Below, piece after piece: positions 36,917 to 45,538 of a stretch of 64,000 nt of DNA. The DNA comes from Actinoplanes siamensis. GTDB lineage: Bacteria > Actinomycetota > Actinomycetes > Mycobacteriales > Micromonosporaceae. Position 1 is the stretch's first letter, and each line of letters begins with the position of its first letter. Position numbers and translations under genes: made by a program. A model generated the notes under the pieces. That model had not been told where the DNA came from. It searched no databases and saw only the letters and a list, made by a program, of their open reading frames with translations. The DNA lies in the NCBI RefSeq assembly GCF_016862395.1, contig NZ_BOMW01000032.1:1-64000 (forward strand), in the 5' to 3' direction.

Positions 36917-37747
36917 ATGAGTGAACCGGACCGCGTGACCGGCTCGGAGCCGCCCGCGATCGGCGCCGACCCGCTGGAGACGCCGGAGGAGGCCCGCGCC
37001 GACGAGGAGCTGGGCCGCACCGTCGCGGCTCTGACCGCCGACGACCTGGAGTCGTCCGGCCGGCGGCGCCTGCTCGGCCGGCTGGTCGGCGACGTGCGCC
37101 GCCGGGGCGTGGGACAGCTGTTCAAGCCGAGGGCAGCCCTGCGCTGGATGGCCGACGTGGTCGCCGATGTCGCGCCGCACATCCCGGTCCGCGACCGGGA
37201 GACGCTGCGCCGGCACTTCCCCGGTCTGGACGACGACGCCCTGGCCGAGCGGCTGGTCCGCAACGCGGCCCGGGCCACGGCCGGCGTGGGCGCGGCCGGC
37301 GGCGGGGTCGCCGCCGTCGAGTGGGCCGCGGCGCCCATCCTGCTCTCCGCGCCCGTGCTGCTGTCCGCGGAGACGATCGCCGTGGTGGCGATCGAGATGA
37401 AGCTGATCGGCGAACTGCACGAGGTGTACGGCGAGCCGGTCCCCGGCAACGGCACCGAGCGCGCGCTCGCCCTGATCCAGTCCTGGGCCGGCCAGCGCGG
37501 GGTCAACCCGCTGGTGCCCGGAACGGGGGTGGCCACCGTGCTCGGCACCGCCGCGCGCGGGGAGCTGCAGAAGACGCTGTTGCGCCGGTTCGGCCGCAAC
37601 CTGACCTCGATGGGCCCGCTGCTGACCGGCGCCGCCGTCGCCGGTTACCTGAACCGGCGGGCCACCCGCGCGGTCGGCGAGAAGGTCGCCGCCGACCTGC
37701 GCAAGCGCGCGCTCAAGAGGCCTGACCGGCGCGCGCTCGGCGGCTGA
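36917..37747 (+). CDS. conserved hypothetical protein with hydrophobic segments
   Basis: 276 aa, no named family recognised. A charged N-terminus with RRLLGRLVGDVRRRG is followed by a Gly/Ala-rich hydrophobic stretch near 118-160 (GVGAAGGGVAAVEWAAAPILL) and a second near 195-245. The C-terminus is basic. GGGAGGACG precedes the ATG. Its last 35 bp overlap the 3' end of the convergent DUF3093 gene. Confidence 0.7.
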   Translation: MSEPDRVTGSEPPAIGADPLETPEEARADEELGRTVAALTADDLESSGRRRLLGRLVGDVRRRGVGQLFKPRAALRWMADVVADVAPHIPVRDRETLRRHFPGLDDDALAERLVRNAARATAGVGAAGGGVAAVEWAAAPILLSAPVLLSAETIAVVAIEMKLIGELHEVYGEPVPGNGTERALALIQSWAGQRGVNPLVPGTGVATVLGTAARGELQKTLLRRFGRNLTSMGPLLTGAAVAGYLNRRATRAVGEKVAADLRKRALKRPDRRALGG

Positions 37748-38198
37748 CGGCGAGCAGCGTGGTGGCCAGCTCGACCGGCCGCCGGGTGCTGACCACCCAG
37801 AACGGGGTCGGGTCGGCCGGGTCGTCGAGCAGCACCTGCACGGCCGTGCCGATCCACGGGCGCTGGACCACGAAGGCGAGCGGATGCGCGCCCACGCCCA
37901 GCGCCTCCCGCTTGCCGGCCGCGTCCAGCGCGACCACGTCGGCGATCGCCGAGACCGGCAGCCGCGCGTCGTCGACCAGCAACTCGCCGTCGCGCACCGC
38001 GACCCGCAGCCGGCCCAGCGGCAGCAGGAGCAGGACGGCGAGCGGGAGGAACACCGCCCACGGCGCCCAGCCGGGCAGATCCGGCAGGCCCAGGCTCAGC
38101 TCGACGGCCACGACGGCGCCGGTCAGCAGGGCCGCCGGCCACGCCCACCACGGCAGACCGAGGCGCTCCTCAAAGGTTTCCGGGGGCGTGGGTGTCAC
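37713..38198 (-). CDS. DUF3093 membrane protein
   Basis: 161 aa. Two N-terminal membrane helices (WWAWPAALLTGAVVAVEL; WAVFLPLAVLLLLPL), then a cytoplasmic beta-rich domain containing PRPVEL-like STRRPVELATTLL. This matches the actinobacterial DUF3093 family (Rv2698 type), always next to dut; function unknown. GTG 38198 is used, with GAGGG just upstream. Overlaps the neighbouring gene tail to tail. Confidence 0.85.
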   Translation of the reverse strand: MTPTPPETFEERLGLPWWAWPAALLTGAVVAVELSLGLPDLPGWAPWAVFLPLAVLLLLPLGRLRVAVRDGELLVDDARLPVSAIADVVALDAAGKREALGVGAHPLAFVVQRPWIGTAVQVLLDDPADPTPFWVVSTRRPVELATTLLAVSRRARAGQAS

Positions 38199-38291
38199 CC
38201 TCGAAGGGTACGGCGTGCCTCCGTGGCGCGACGCGGCAGGATGGCAGGGTAGGCACCGACCTTAGGCCGTACCAGTGTGAGGAACCCTTCC

Positions 38292-38744
38292 GTGACCGAC
38301 CCCGTGATCCAGGTCCGCATGATCGACCCGGACCTCCCGCTCCCGGCCTACGCGCACCCGGGTGACGCCGGCGCCGACCTGGTCGCCGCGGAGGACGCGG
38401 AGATCGCGCCGGGGGCCCGGGTCAAGGTGCGGACCGGCATCGCGGTCGCCATCCCGGACGGCTTCGTCGGGCTGGTCCACCCGAGGTCCGGGCTCGCCGC
38501 TCGCCTCGGGGTGACGGTGCTCAACGCGCCCGGTACGGTCGACGCCGGTTACCGTGGCGAGATCCTCGTCAACCTGATCAACCACGACCGGGCACAGACG
38601 GTGAAGATCTCTCGTGGTGACCGGATCGCCCAGCTCGTCGTCCAGCGGGTGGAGCGGGCGGTGTTCCACCTGGTGGACGCCCTCGACGACACCTCCCGGG
38701 GCGCGGGCGGGCACGGCTCGACCGGCGGCCACCAGGCCCTCTGA
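38292..38744 (+). CDS. dut: dUTP diphosphatase
   Basis: 150-aa homotrimeric dUTPase that hydrolyses dUTP to dUMP and pyrophosphate. All five motifs are visible: [28 protein letters not shown] with the catalytic Asp, [10 protein letters not shown], and the C-terminal [13 protein letters not shown] 38292 is 7 nt after GAGGAA; an in-frame GTG at 38277 has no such site. Divergent from DUF3093. Confidence 0.95.
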   Translation: MTDPVIQVRMIDPDLPLPAYAHPGDAGADLVAAEDAEIAPGARVKVRTGIAVAIPDGFVGLVHPRSGLAARLGVTVLNAPGTVDAGYRGEILVNLINHDRAQTVKISRGDRIAQLVVQRVERAVFHLVDALDDTSRGAGGHGSTGGHQAL

Positions 38745-38770
38745 GTGATTCGAAGAAGGAAAGGCTGGCA

Positions 38771-39421
38771 GTGATGTTCTCCCGTAAGCGTGGTGGCGCC
38801 AAGCACGTTCGCGCGGCCGACGCGCCGCCCTCCGAGGCGCTCGCCCAGAGCCTGGCGGCCGACGGGGAGCCCCCCGCGCCCGAGTTCGGCCCGTGGGACG
38901 TCCGGCACGCCCCGGGCGACGTGCAGCGGCTCGACCTGGGCAGCCTGCAGATCCCGGCGATCGAGGGCGTGGAGGTGCGGGTGCAGGCCAACCCGGACGG
39001 CGGGGTCGAGCAGGTCGTCCTGGTGGACGGCGAGAGCGCCCTCCAGCTCGGGGTGTTCGCGGCGCCGCGTACCGAGGGCATCTGGGACGAGGTGCGCGAG
39101 GAGATCGCCACCGCGATGGCCGCCGACGGCGTCCAGCCGCGCGAGGTCACCGGGCGGTACGGCACCGAGCTGCTCGCCCGGGTGAACACCCCGGACGGTC
39201 CGGCCGACGTGCGCTTCGTCGGGGTGGACGGCCCGCGCTGGATGGTCCGGGCGCTCTACCAGGGCGCGGCGGCCGCCGACCCGTCCCGGGAGGGCGTGCT
39301 CGGTGTGGCGCTCCAGGGCCTGGTCGTGGTTCGCGACGACGAGCCGCGCCCGGTGCGCGAGCCGTTGCCGCTGCGGCTGCCCAAGGAGATGGCCGAACAG
39401 AACCCCGCACAGCAGGTGTGA
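38771..39421 (+). CDS. DUF3710 protein
   Basis: 216-aa soluble protein of the family next to dut in actinobacteria (Rv2696c type). FGPWDVRHAPGDVQRLDLGSL and GPRWMVRALYQGAAA are conserved features. Function unknown. GTG 38771 and ATG 38774 are both possible, behind GGAAAGG. It runs with the OB-fold and DUF3159 genes as an operon. Confidence 0.88.
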   Translation: MMFSRKRGGAKHVRAADAPPSEALAQSLAADGEPPAPEFGPWDVRHAPGDVQRLDLGSLQIPAIEGVEVRVQANPDGGVEQVVLVDGESALQLGVFAAPRTEGIWDEVREEIATAMAADGVQPREVTGRYGTELLARVNTPDGPADVRFVGVDGPRWMVRALYQGAAAADPSREGVLGVALQGLVVVRDDEPRPVREPLPLRLPKEMAEQNPAQQV

Positions 39422-39446
39422 GGCCCGATCGGGTTACCGTGAAGTC

Positions 39447-39824
39447 ATGACCACCGACGAGCGCACCGGCCTGCGCCGGTTCCTGGACCGGTTGACCGCG
39501 ACCGACTCCGAGCTCGACGCCCGGGAGCTGCAGCGTGACGCCGCCAAGTGCGGCGCCGTGCCGGCCGGGGAATGCCGGCGGGGACAGGTCGTTTCGGTGT
39601 CCGGGCGACTGCGCACCGTGGCGTACACTCCACGCACCAACCTGCCCACCCTGGAGGCCGACCTCTGGGACGGCAGCGACGTGGTCACGCTGGTCTTCCT
39701 GGGCCGCCGGTCGATCGCCGGCATCGAGCCCGGGCGCCAGATCACCGCGCGCGGCCGGGTCGCGATCCGGGATGACCGCAAGGTCATCTACAACCCGCAC
39801 TACGAGCTGGAGGCGCCGCGGTGA
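39447..39824 (+). CDS. OB-fold nucleic-acid-binding domain protein
   Basis: 125-aa protein of Rv2694c type. An N-terminal helix is followed by an OB-fold: GQVVSVSGRLRTVAY, LEADLWDGSDVVTLVFLGRR, GRQITARGRVAIRD and ending in YNPHYEL. It probably binds single-stranded nucleic acid; target unknown. Its stop overlaps the next GTG (GTGA), so translation is coupled to DUF3159. Confidence 0.85.
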   Translation: MTTDERTGLRRFLDRLTATDSELDARELQRDAAKCGAVPAGECRRGQVVSVSGRLRTVAYTPRTNLPTLEADLWDGSDVVTLVFLGRRSIAGIEPGRQITARGRVAIRDDRKVIYNPHYELEAPR

Positions 39825-40600
39825 CACCCGGCAACGAGCCGCGCCACGTGGCGCACGAAACCGTCGAGGAGCGGCTCGCCGAGGACATCGTCGAGGAGCT
39901 CGACCTGCACCCGGTGCCGGACGAGAAGGCCGGCGAGGACGAGCCGCTCCCCTCGATGAGCGAGCAGATCGCCGAACAGCTCGGCGGTGTGCGGGGGCTG
40001 ATCGAGTCGAGCATCCCGGTGCTCGCCTTCGTGGTGCTCAACGTGCTGTTCGGCGATTCGGTGCTGGGCCTGGAGAAACGCAGCGCGCTGCTCTGGGCGA
40101 TCGTCGGCTCGGTCGGCTCGGCGGTCGCCATCGGCGCCGTCCGGCTGGCCCGCAGGCAGCCGGTCCGCCACGCGGTGAACGGGCTCTTCGGCATCGCGGT
40201 CGGCGCCTGGCTGGCCTGGCGGACCGGGGACGCGAAGAACTTCTACCTCCCCGGCATTCTGCTCACCTTCGGGCAGGCCGCGGTGCTGCTGCTCTCGGTC
40301 GTCTTCCGCAAACCGCTGATCGGGTACGCGTGGGGCATCATGGCCAACAAGGGCCGCCAGGACTGGTTCGGCAACACCCGGCTCTTCCGGACCTTCCAGT
40401 GGCTCACCCTGGTCTGGGTGGCGTCGCTGAGCCTGCGCGCCGGCATCCAGTACTACCTGTGGGCGATCGGCGAGGCGAACGCGCTCGGCATCGTCCGGAT
40501 CCTGGTGAGCTGGCCGATCTACGCCGCCACGTTCGCCCTCACCGCCTGGGCCATCCACCGGGTGACCTCCGCCCAGCAGGCCGGCCTCGAAGAGGCCTAG
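39821..40600 (+). CDS. DUF3159 membrane protein
   Basis: 259-aa integral membrane protein of Rv2693c type. An acidic cytoplasmic N-terminus of about 55 residues precedes five to six helices (VLAFVVLNVLFGDS, ALLWAIVGSVGSAVAIGA, LLTFGQAAVLLLSVVF and others). The loop KGRQDWFGNTRLFRTF is characteristic. Function unknown. Its TAG lies in the stem of a bidirectional terminator. Confidence 0.88.
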   Translation: MTPGNEPRHVAHETVEERLAEDIVEELDLHPVPDEKAGEDEPLPSMSEQIAEQLGGVRGLIESSIPVLAFVVLNVLFGDSVLGLEKRSALLWAIVGSVGSAVAIGAVRLARRQPVRHAVNGLFGIAVGAWLAWRTGDAKNFYLPGILLTFGQAAVLLLSVVFRKPLIGYAWGIMANKGRQDWFGNTRLFRTFQWLTLVWVASLSLRAGIQYYLWAIGEANALGIVRILVSWPIYAATFALTAWAIHRVTSAQQAGLEEA

Positions 40601-40651
40601 GCCCTTGGGCGGACCCGGCAGCCCGCGCTGAAAGCAGCCCAGGGCCTAGGC
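40595..40651. terminator. bidirectional terminator overlapping two stop codons
   Basis: GCCTAGGCCCTTGGGC (40595-40610) pairs with GCCCAGGGCCTAGGC (40637-40651) with one bulged base. The stem contains the TAG of DUF3159 and, on the other strand, the TAG of the TrkA-like gene, so one hairpin ends both convergent transcripts. Confidence 0.75.
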
Positions 40652-41308
40652 GGAGCCCAGCACCACGGCGCGGATCTGGTCCTCCACCTCGCTGGTGCAC
40701 ACGAAGATCAGCTCGTCGCCGGCCTCCAGCGGGTCGTCGGGCGTCGGGACCACGACCCGCTTGCCGCGCAGGATGGCGACGAGCGCGGCGTCCCGTGGCA
40801 TCGGCACCGCGCGCAGCGGCTGACCCTCGTACGGCGCGTTCCTCGGCAGGGTGATCTCCACCAGGTTGGCCTCACCCTGCCGGAAGGTCATCAGGCGGAC
40901 CAGGTCCCCGACCGTGACCGCCTCCTCGACCAGCGCGGCCATCAGGCGCGGCTTGCTCACCGCCACGTCGACGCCCCACTGCTCGGTGAACAGCCACTCG
41001 TTCTCCGCCCGGTTCACCCGGGCCACCACCCGGCCGACCGCGAACTCGGTCTTGGCCAGCAGCGACACCACCAGGTTGGCCTTGTCGTCGCCGGTCGCCG
41101 CGACCACCACGTCGCAGGACGCGACGTCGGCCTCCTCCAGGCTGCTCAGCTCGCAGGCGTCGGCCAGCACCCACTCCGCCTCGGGCACCCGTTCCGGGCA
41201 GAGCTGCCGGGGCTGCCGTTCGATCAGCATCACCTGGTGGCCGTTGCCGATCAGTTCCTGAGCGATGGAGCGGCCCACGTTGCCGGCTCCCGCGATGGCG
41301 ATGCGCAT
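40646..41308 (-). CDS. ceoC: TrkA-type potassium uptake regulator (CeoC-like)
   Basis: 220-aa cytoplasmic regulator. RCK_N Rossmann domain begins IAIAGAGNVGRSIAQEL with NAD/ATP-binding glycines and an acidic strand end (LIERQP). RCK_C domain (about 140-220) has LVEITLPRNAPYEGQPL. Such proteins gate potassium transporters in response to nucleotides. Separated by 1 bp from ceoB, as in mycobacteria. No TrkH/TrkG channel gene is nearby; the divergent KimA-like permease is the only candidate partner here. Confidence 0.88.
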   Translation of the reverse strand: MRIAIAGAGNVGRSIAQELIGNGHQVMLIERQPRQLCPERVPEAEWVLADACELSSLEEADVASCDVVVAATGDDKANLVVSLLAKTEFAVGRVVARVNRAENEWLFTEQWGVDVAVSKPRLMAALVEEAVTVGDLVRLMTFRQGEANLVEITLPRNAPYEGQPLRAVPMPRDAALVAILRGKRVVVPTPDDPLEAGDELIFVCTSEVEDQIRAVVLGSA

Positions 41309-41309
41309 G

Positions 41310-41975
41310 TCAGTGCCCCTCGTTCCCGGCGCGTCCGGCGATGTCCATGACCTTGCCCACGGTCTCGTCGGTGACCAGCATGAAGACCTGGTCGCCGTCC
41401 TGCAGCACGGTGGACGGCTGGGCCAGCGCGCCGACCCCGAAGCGCAGCAGGTACGCCACCCGGGCGCCGGTCTGCTCCTCGAGGGTCTTCACCGTCCGGC
41501 CCACCCAGTCGGAGTGCAGCGGCACCTCGACGATGCTGACCACACTGGTCGGGTCGCGGAACACCTCGTTGAGGTCCTCGGGGACCAGGAAGCGGAACAT
41601 CCGGTCGGCCGCCCAGCGGATGGTGGCCACCGTGGGGATGCCCAGCCGCTCGTACACCTGGGCCCGCTTGGCGTCGTAGATCCGGGCGACGACCCGGGAG
41701 ACGCCGAACGTCTCGCGGGCCAGCCGGGCCGAGATGATGTTGGAGTTGTCGCCGCTGGAGACGGCCGCGAAGGCGTCGGCCCGCTCGATGCCGGCGGCCC
41801 GCAGCACGTCCCTGTCGAAGCCGATGCCGTTCACCGTGATGCCGCCGAAGTCGGAGCCCAGCCGGCGGAACGCGTCGGCGTTCTGGTCGATCACGGCGAC
41901 CTGATGGCCCCGCGCGTCGAGATTCTGTGCCAGCGTGGAACCGAGCCGGCCGCACCCCATGATCACCACGTGCAC
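41310..41975 (-). CDS. ceoB: TrkA-type potassium uptake regulator (CeoB-like)
   Basis: 221 aa, paralogue of the next gene. VVIMGCGRLGSTLAQNL is the nucleotide-binding loop and VIDQNADAF the acidic strand end; the RCK_C domain contains VEVPLHSDWVGRTVKTLE. GTG 41975 follows GGGGAGGG. First gene of the ceoB-ceoC pair, divergent from the KimA-like permease with a 114-bp shared control region. Confidence 0.88.
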   Translation of the reverse strand: MHVVIMGCGRLGSTLAQNLDARGHQVAVIDQNADAFRRLGSDFGGITVNGIGFDRDVLRAAGIERADAFAAVSSGDNSNIISARLARETFGVSRVVARIYDAKRAQVYERLGIPTVATIRWAADRMFRFLVPEDLNEVFRDPTSVVSIVEVPLHSDWVGRTVKTLEEQTGARVAYLLRFGVGALAQPSTVLQDGDQVFMLVTDETVGKVMDIAGRAGNEGH

Positions 41976-42075
41976 GGTTCGTGCCCTCCCCGATCGCCTA
42001 CCATCCCTGATGAGCGTGCCATGCCCCTCTGCGGCACGTTGTCCGGGGCGGGCAACAGCCGCACGCGTGCGGCCG

Positions 42076-42081
42076 TACCCT
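42076..42081 (+). promoter_or_regulatory. -10-like box for the KimA-like gene
   Basis: TACCCT ends 8 nt before GTG 42090 with no ribosome site between, suggesting a leaderless transcript. No convincing -35 is visible. Confidence 0.35.
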
Positions 42082-42089
42082 TGGCACTC

Positions 42090-44129
42090 GTGGCAAGTAC
42101 CACCTCCTTAGCCAAGCGGCTGCTGCTCGGCCGGCCGTTCCGCTCCGACAGGCTGCAGCACACGCTGCTGCCCAAGCGGATCGCCCTGCCGGTGTTCGCC
42201 AGCGACGCCCTGTCCAGCGTGGCCTACGCGCCGGACGAGATCCTGCTGACCCTGTCGATCGCCGGGGCCAGCGCCTTCGCGATCTCGCCCTGGGTGACGC
42301 TCGCGGTCGCGGTGGTGATGGTGACAGTGGTCGCCAGCTACCGGCAGAACGTGCACGCCTACCCCTCCGGCGGTGGCGACTACGAGGTGGCCACGGTCAA
42401 CATCGGGCCCCGCGCCGGTCTCGCCGTGGCCAGCGCGCTGCTGGTCGACTACATCCTGACCGTCGCGGTGTCGATCTCCTCCGGGGTCAGCAACCTCGCC
42501 TCGGTGGTGCCCTGGGACTCGATCGGGGTGCACAAGGTCGAGATCGCGGTCGGCGCGGTGCTGCTGCTGACCGCGCTGAACCTGCGGGGCCTGCGCGAGT
42601 CGGGGACCGCCTTCGCCGTACCGACGTACCTCTTCATCATCGTGATCGTCGGCATGATCCTGACCGGGCTGTTCCGCGTCTTCGTCCTCGGCGAAGATCT
42701 GCGGGCGCCCAGCGCCGGGCTGACCATCACCGCCGAGGAGAGCCATCTCACCAGCTTCGCGTTCGTCTTCCTGCTGTTGCGGACGTTCTCCTCGGGCTGC
42801 GCGGCGCTGACCGGGGTGGAGGCCATCTCCAACGGCGTGCCCGCGTTCAAGCCGCCGAAGAGCCGCAACGCCGCCACGACGCTGCTGCTGCTGGGCGGCA
42901 CCGCGATCGTGATGCTGTTCGGGATCGTCTCGCTGGCCCGGATGACCCGCCTGCAGTACGTGGAGGACCCGACCACGCAGATCCTGGCCGGCCCGCCGAA
43001 CTACGAGCAGAAGACGGTCACCGCGCAGCTCGCCGAGACCGTCTTCGGCCACGGCTCCTGGCTGGTCGTGCTGGTCGGCGGGGTCACCGCGCTGATCCTG
43101 TTCCTGGCCGCGAACACCGCGTTCAACGGCTTCCCGGTGCTCGGCTCGATCCTGGCGCAGGACCGGTACCTGCCCCGCCAGTTCCACACCCGGGGCGACC
43201 GGCTGGCGTTCAGCAACGGCATCGTCTTCCTGGCCGGCGCCGCGATCGTGCTGATCGTCGCGTTCCAGGCGGAGACCACCCGGCTGATCCAGCTCTACAT
43301 CGTGGGCGTGTTCGTGTCGTTCACGCTGTCCCAGGCCGGCATGATCCGGCACTGGAACCGCCTGCTGCAGATCCACCGCGATCCGGAGCGCCGCCGCCAG
43401 ATGATCCGCTCCCGGGCGATCAACGGGTTCGGCATGGGGCTGACCGGGGCCGTGCTGATCGTCGTACTGATCACCAAGTTCCTGCTCGGCGCGTGGATCG
43501 CGATCGCCGCGATGATCGTGATCTACGCGCTGATGCTGGCCATCCACAAGCACTACACCCGGGTCGCCGAGGAGCTGCGGCCCACCGAGGAGCGCCCGGT
43601 GCTGCCCTCCCGCAACCACGCCGTGGTGCTGGTCAGCAAGGTGCACATGCCCACGCTGCGGGCGCTCGCCTACGCCCAGGCCACCCGCCCGGACACGATC
43701 ACCGCGGTCACCGTGAACGTGGACGACAAGGACACCCGGGTGATCCAGGGGGAGTGGGAGCGCCGGGAGCTGCCGGTCCCGCTCACCGTGATCGACTCGC
43801 CGTACCGGGAGATCACCAAGCCGATCATCGACTTCGTGAAGAGCGTGCGCCGTGCCTCGCCCCGGGACGTGGTCACCGTCTTCGTCCCGGAGTACGTGGT
43901 CGGCCGCTGGTGGGAGAACCTGCTGCACAACCAGAGCGCCCTGCGGATCAAGGGCCGGCTGCTGTTCGAGCCCGGGGTGATGGTCACCAGCGTGCCCTGG
44001 CAGCTGCGCTCCAGCCAGGACCGCGACCTGGACCGGCTGGACCGCGGGCTGAGCCGGGCCCCGGCGCGTGGTCCGCGGACCAGGCCGGCCGCGCCGGTAG
44101 CCGAACCGAGTGGTGGGGAGAGGCCGTGA
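42090..44129 (+). CDS. APC-superfamily permease, KimA-like potassium importer
   Basis: 679-aa inner-membrane protein with about 12 helices and a C-terminal cytosolic domain (about 510-640, starting NHAVVLVSKVHMPTLRAL) of universal-stress-protein type. Residues that bind K+ in Bacillus KimA (Asp36, Tyr43, Asp117, Thr121, Ser125) are present with identical spacing: Asp39 and Tyr46 in SDALSSVAY, Asp120/Thr124/Ser128 in VDYILTVAVS. This and the divergent TrkA pair argue for proton-coupled potassium import rather than amino-acid transport. GTG 42090 is the likely start. Confidence 0.82.
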   Translation: MASTTSLAKRLLLGRPFRSDRLQHTLLPKRIALPVFASDALSSVAYAPDEILLTLSIAGASAFAISPWVTLAVAVVMVTVVASYRQNVHAYPSGGGDYEVATVNIGPRAGLAVASALLVDYILTVAVSISSGVSNLASVVPWDSIGVHKVEIAVGAVLLLTALNLRGLRESGTAFAVPTYLFIIVIVGMILTGLFRVFVLGEDLRAPSAGLTITAEESHLTSFAFVFLLLRTFSSGCAALTGVEAISNGVPAFKPPKSRNAATTLLLLGGTAIVMLFGIVSLARMTRLQYVEDPTTQILAGPPNYEQKTVTAQLAETVFGHGSWLVVLVGGVTALILFLAANTAFNGFPVLGSILAQDRYLPRQFHTRGDRLAFSNGIVFLAGAAIVLIVAFQAETTRLIQLYIVGVFVSFTLSQAGMIRHWNRLLQIHRDPERRRQMIRSRAINGFGMGLTGAVLIVVLITKFLLGAWIAIAAMIVIYALMLAIHKHYTRVAEELRPTEERPVLPSRNHAVVLVSKVHMPTLRALAYAQATRPDTITAVTVNVDDKDTRVIQGEWERRELPVPLTVIDSPYREITKPIIDFVKSVRRASPRDVVTVFVPEYVVGRWWENLLHNQSALRIKGRLLFEPGVMVTSVPWQLRSSQDRDLDRLDRGLSRAPARGPRTRPAAPVAEPSGGERP

Positions 44130-45403
44130 CCGTGCCGTTCGAGGACGACCTCGTCGAGGGCGACCGGATCGAGCTGACCGTCGGCGCGCCGGCCCACGGC
44201 GGGCACTGCGTGGCCCGGCACGGCGGGCCGCACGGCCGGGTGGTCTTCGTCCGGCACGCGCTGCCCGGCGAGCGGGTCACCGCCGAGATCACCGAGCGGC
44301 ACCGGGGGTACCTGCGCGCCGACGCCGTCGAGATCCACGAGGCCTCGCCGGACCGCGTCCCGCCGCCCTGCCGCTACGCCCATCCGGGTGGCTGCGGCGG
44401 CTGCGACCTGCAGCACGTCGCGGCCGACGCGCAGCTGCGGTGGAAGACCCAGGTGGTCCGGGAACAGCTGGGCCGGCTGGCCGGGCTGGCGCCCGAGGAC
44501 CAGGACAAGATCTTCGCCGGTACGGAGCCGCTCTCCGCCGATCTGCTCGGCTGGCGCACCCGGGTGCGGTACGCGGTCGACGCCGCCGGCCGCCCCGGCC
44601 TGCTCCAGCACCGTTCGCACCAGGTGGTCCCGATCGACAGGTGCCTGATCGCCCATCCGGCGATCCAGGAGCTCGACCTGCTGCAGCGCTCCTGGCCGGA
44701 CTCGGCCGCGCTGCAGGCGGTGGCCTCCGGCGACGGCGACGTCGTCGCGCTGGAGCGCCGGGCCGGCACGTCCCGGCCGTCCGGCGACGACCCCACCGAG
44801 GACCCGGGCGGATCCGAGCTGGTCCGTATCGCCGGCCCGGAGCGGGTCACCGAGGTGGCCGGCGGGCGCGCCTGGGAGCTCCCGCCGGAGGGCTTCTGGC
44901 AGGTGCACCCGGAGGCCGCGGCCACGCTGATCGCCGCGGTGCTGGACATGTTGCGGCCGACCGCCGGCGAGATCGCCTGGGATCTGTACGGCGGAGCCGG
45001 CCTGTTCGCCGCCGCGGTGGCCGAGCGGACCGGCGCCCGGACCACGGTGGTCGAGTCGTCGCCGCTGGGCGTCCAGGCCGCGCGGGCGAACCTGGCCGAC
45101 CTGCCGCAGGTCGAGGTGGTGCAGGCAGCGGTCGAGACGGCTCTGAGCCGCCGCCGGATCACCGGCCCGGTCGACCTGATCGTGCTGGACCCGCCCCGGG
45201 CCGGAGCGGGCGCCCGGGTGGTCCGGGGGATCGCGGCGGCCGGGGCGCGGGCGGTCGCCTACGTCGCCTGCGATCCGGCGGCGCTGGCCCGGGACGTGAA
45301 GACGTTCCGGTCGCTGGGCTGGGAGCTGGCGGAGCTGCGCGCCTTCGACTGCTTCCCGATGACCCAGCACGTGGAGTGCGTCGCCCTGCTGCTGCCGGCG
45401 TAG
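44126..45403 (+). CDS. TrmA/RumA-family RNA (uracil-5-)-methyltransferase
   Basis: 425 aa. An N-terminal TRAM-like domain (about 8-70) is followed by iron-sulfur ligands Cys82, Cys90, Cys93 (CRYAHPGGCGGC), then the SAM domain with DLYGGAGLFAAAVAE and DPPRAGAG. The catalytic Cys is in YVACDPAALARD. Methylation of a uracil in rRNA or tRNA is expected; the exact target is not deducible. GTG 44126 overlaps the permease stop (GTGA). Mycobacterial counterpart Rv2689c has the same neighbour. Confidence 0.9.
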   Translation: MTVPFEDDLVEGDRIELTVGAPAHGGHCVARHGGPHGRVVFVRHALPGERVTAEITERHRGYLRADAVEIHEASPDRVPPPCRYAHPGGCGGCDLQHVAADAQLRWKTQVVREQLGRLAGLAPEDQDKIFAGTEPLSADLLGWRTRVRYAVDAAGRPGLLQHRSHQVVPIDRCLIAHPAIQELDLLQRSWPDSAALQAVASGDGDVVALERRAGTSRPSGDDPTEDPGGSELVRIAGPERVTEVAGGRAWELPPEGFWQVHPEAAATLIAAVLDMLRPTAGEIAWDLYGGAGLFAAAVAERTGARTTVVESSPLGVQAARANLADLPQVEVVQAAVETALSRRRITGPVDLIVLDPPRAGAGARVVRGIAAAGARAVAYVACDPAALARDVKTFRSLGWELAELRAFDCFPMTQHVECVALLLPA

Positions 45404-45505
45404 GGCTGGTCCGGTCGGGCCGGATCCCGGCGCGCCTGGGGAGCGGCGGAACCGGGCGCAGAGCCCTTTGCGGTGCTCGGCGTACCGGTACGCGGCGTGA
45501 ACCCG

Positions 45506-45533
45506 CGCCGGCCCACCGGAGGGTGGGCCGGCG
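45506..45533. terminator. bidirectional terminator hairpin
   Basis: CGCCGGCCCACC-GGAG-GGTGGGCCGGCG, a perfect 12-bp stem with a 4-nt loop, 6 bp past the folD stop and about 100 bp past the methyltransferase stop. Confidence 0.8.
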
Positions 45534-45538
45534 TCCGG

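Noticed and set aside
41976..42089. c-di-AMP (ydaO) riboswitch before the KimA-like gene
   Set aside because: The 114-bp gap is too short and lacks the conserved ydaO blocks.
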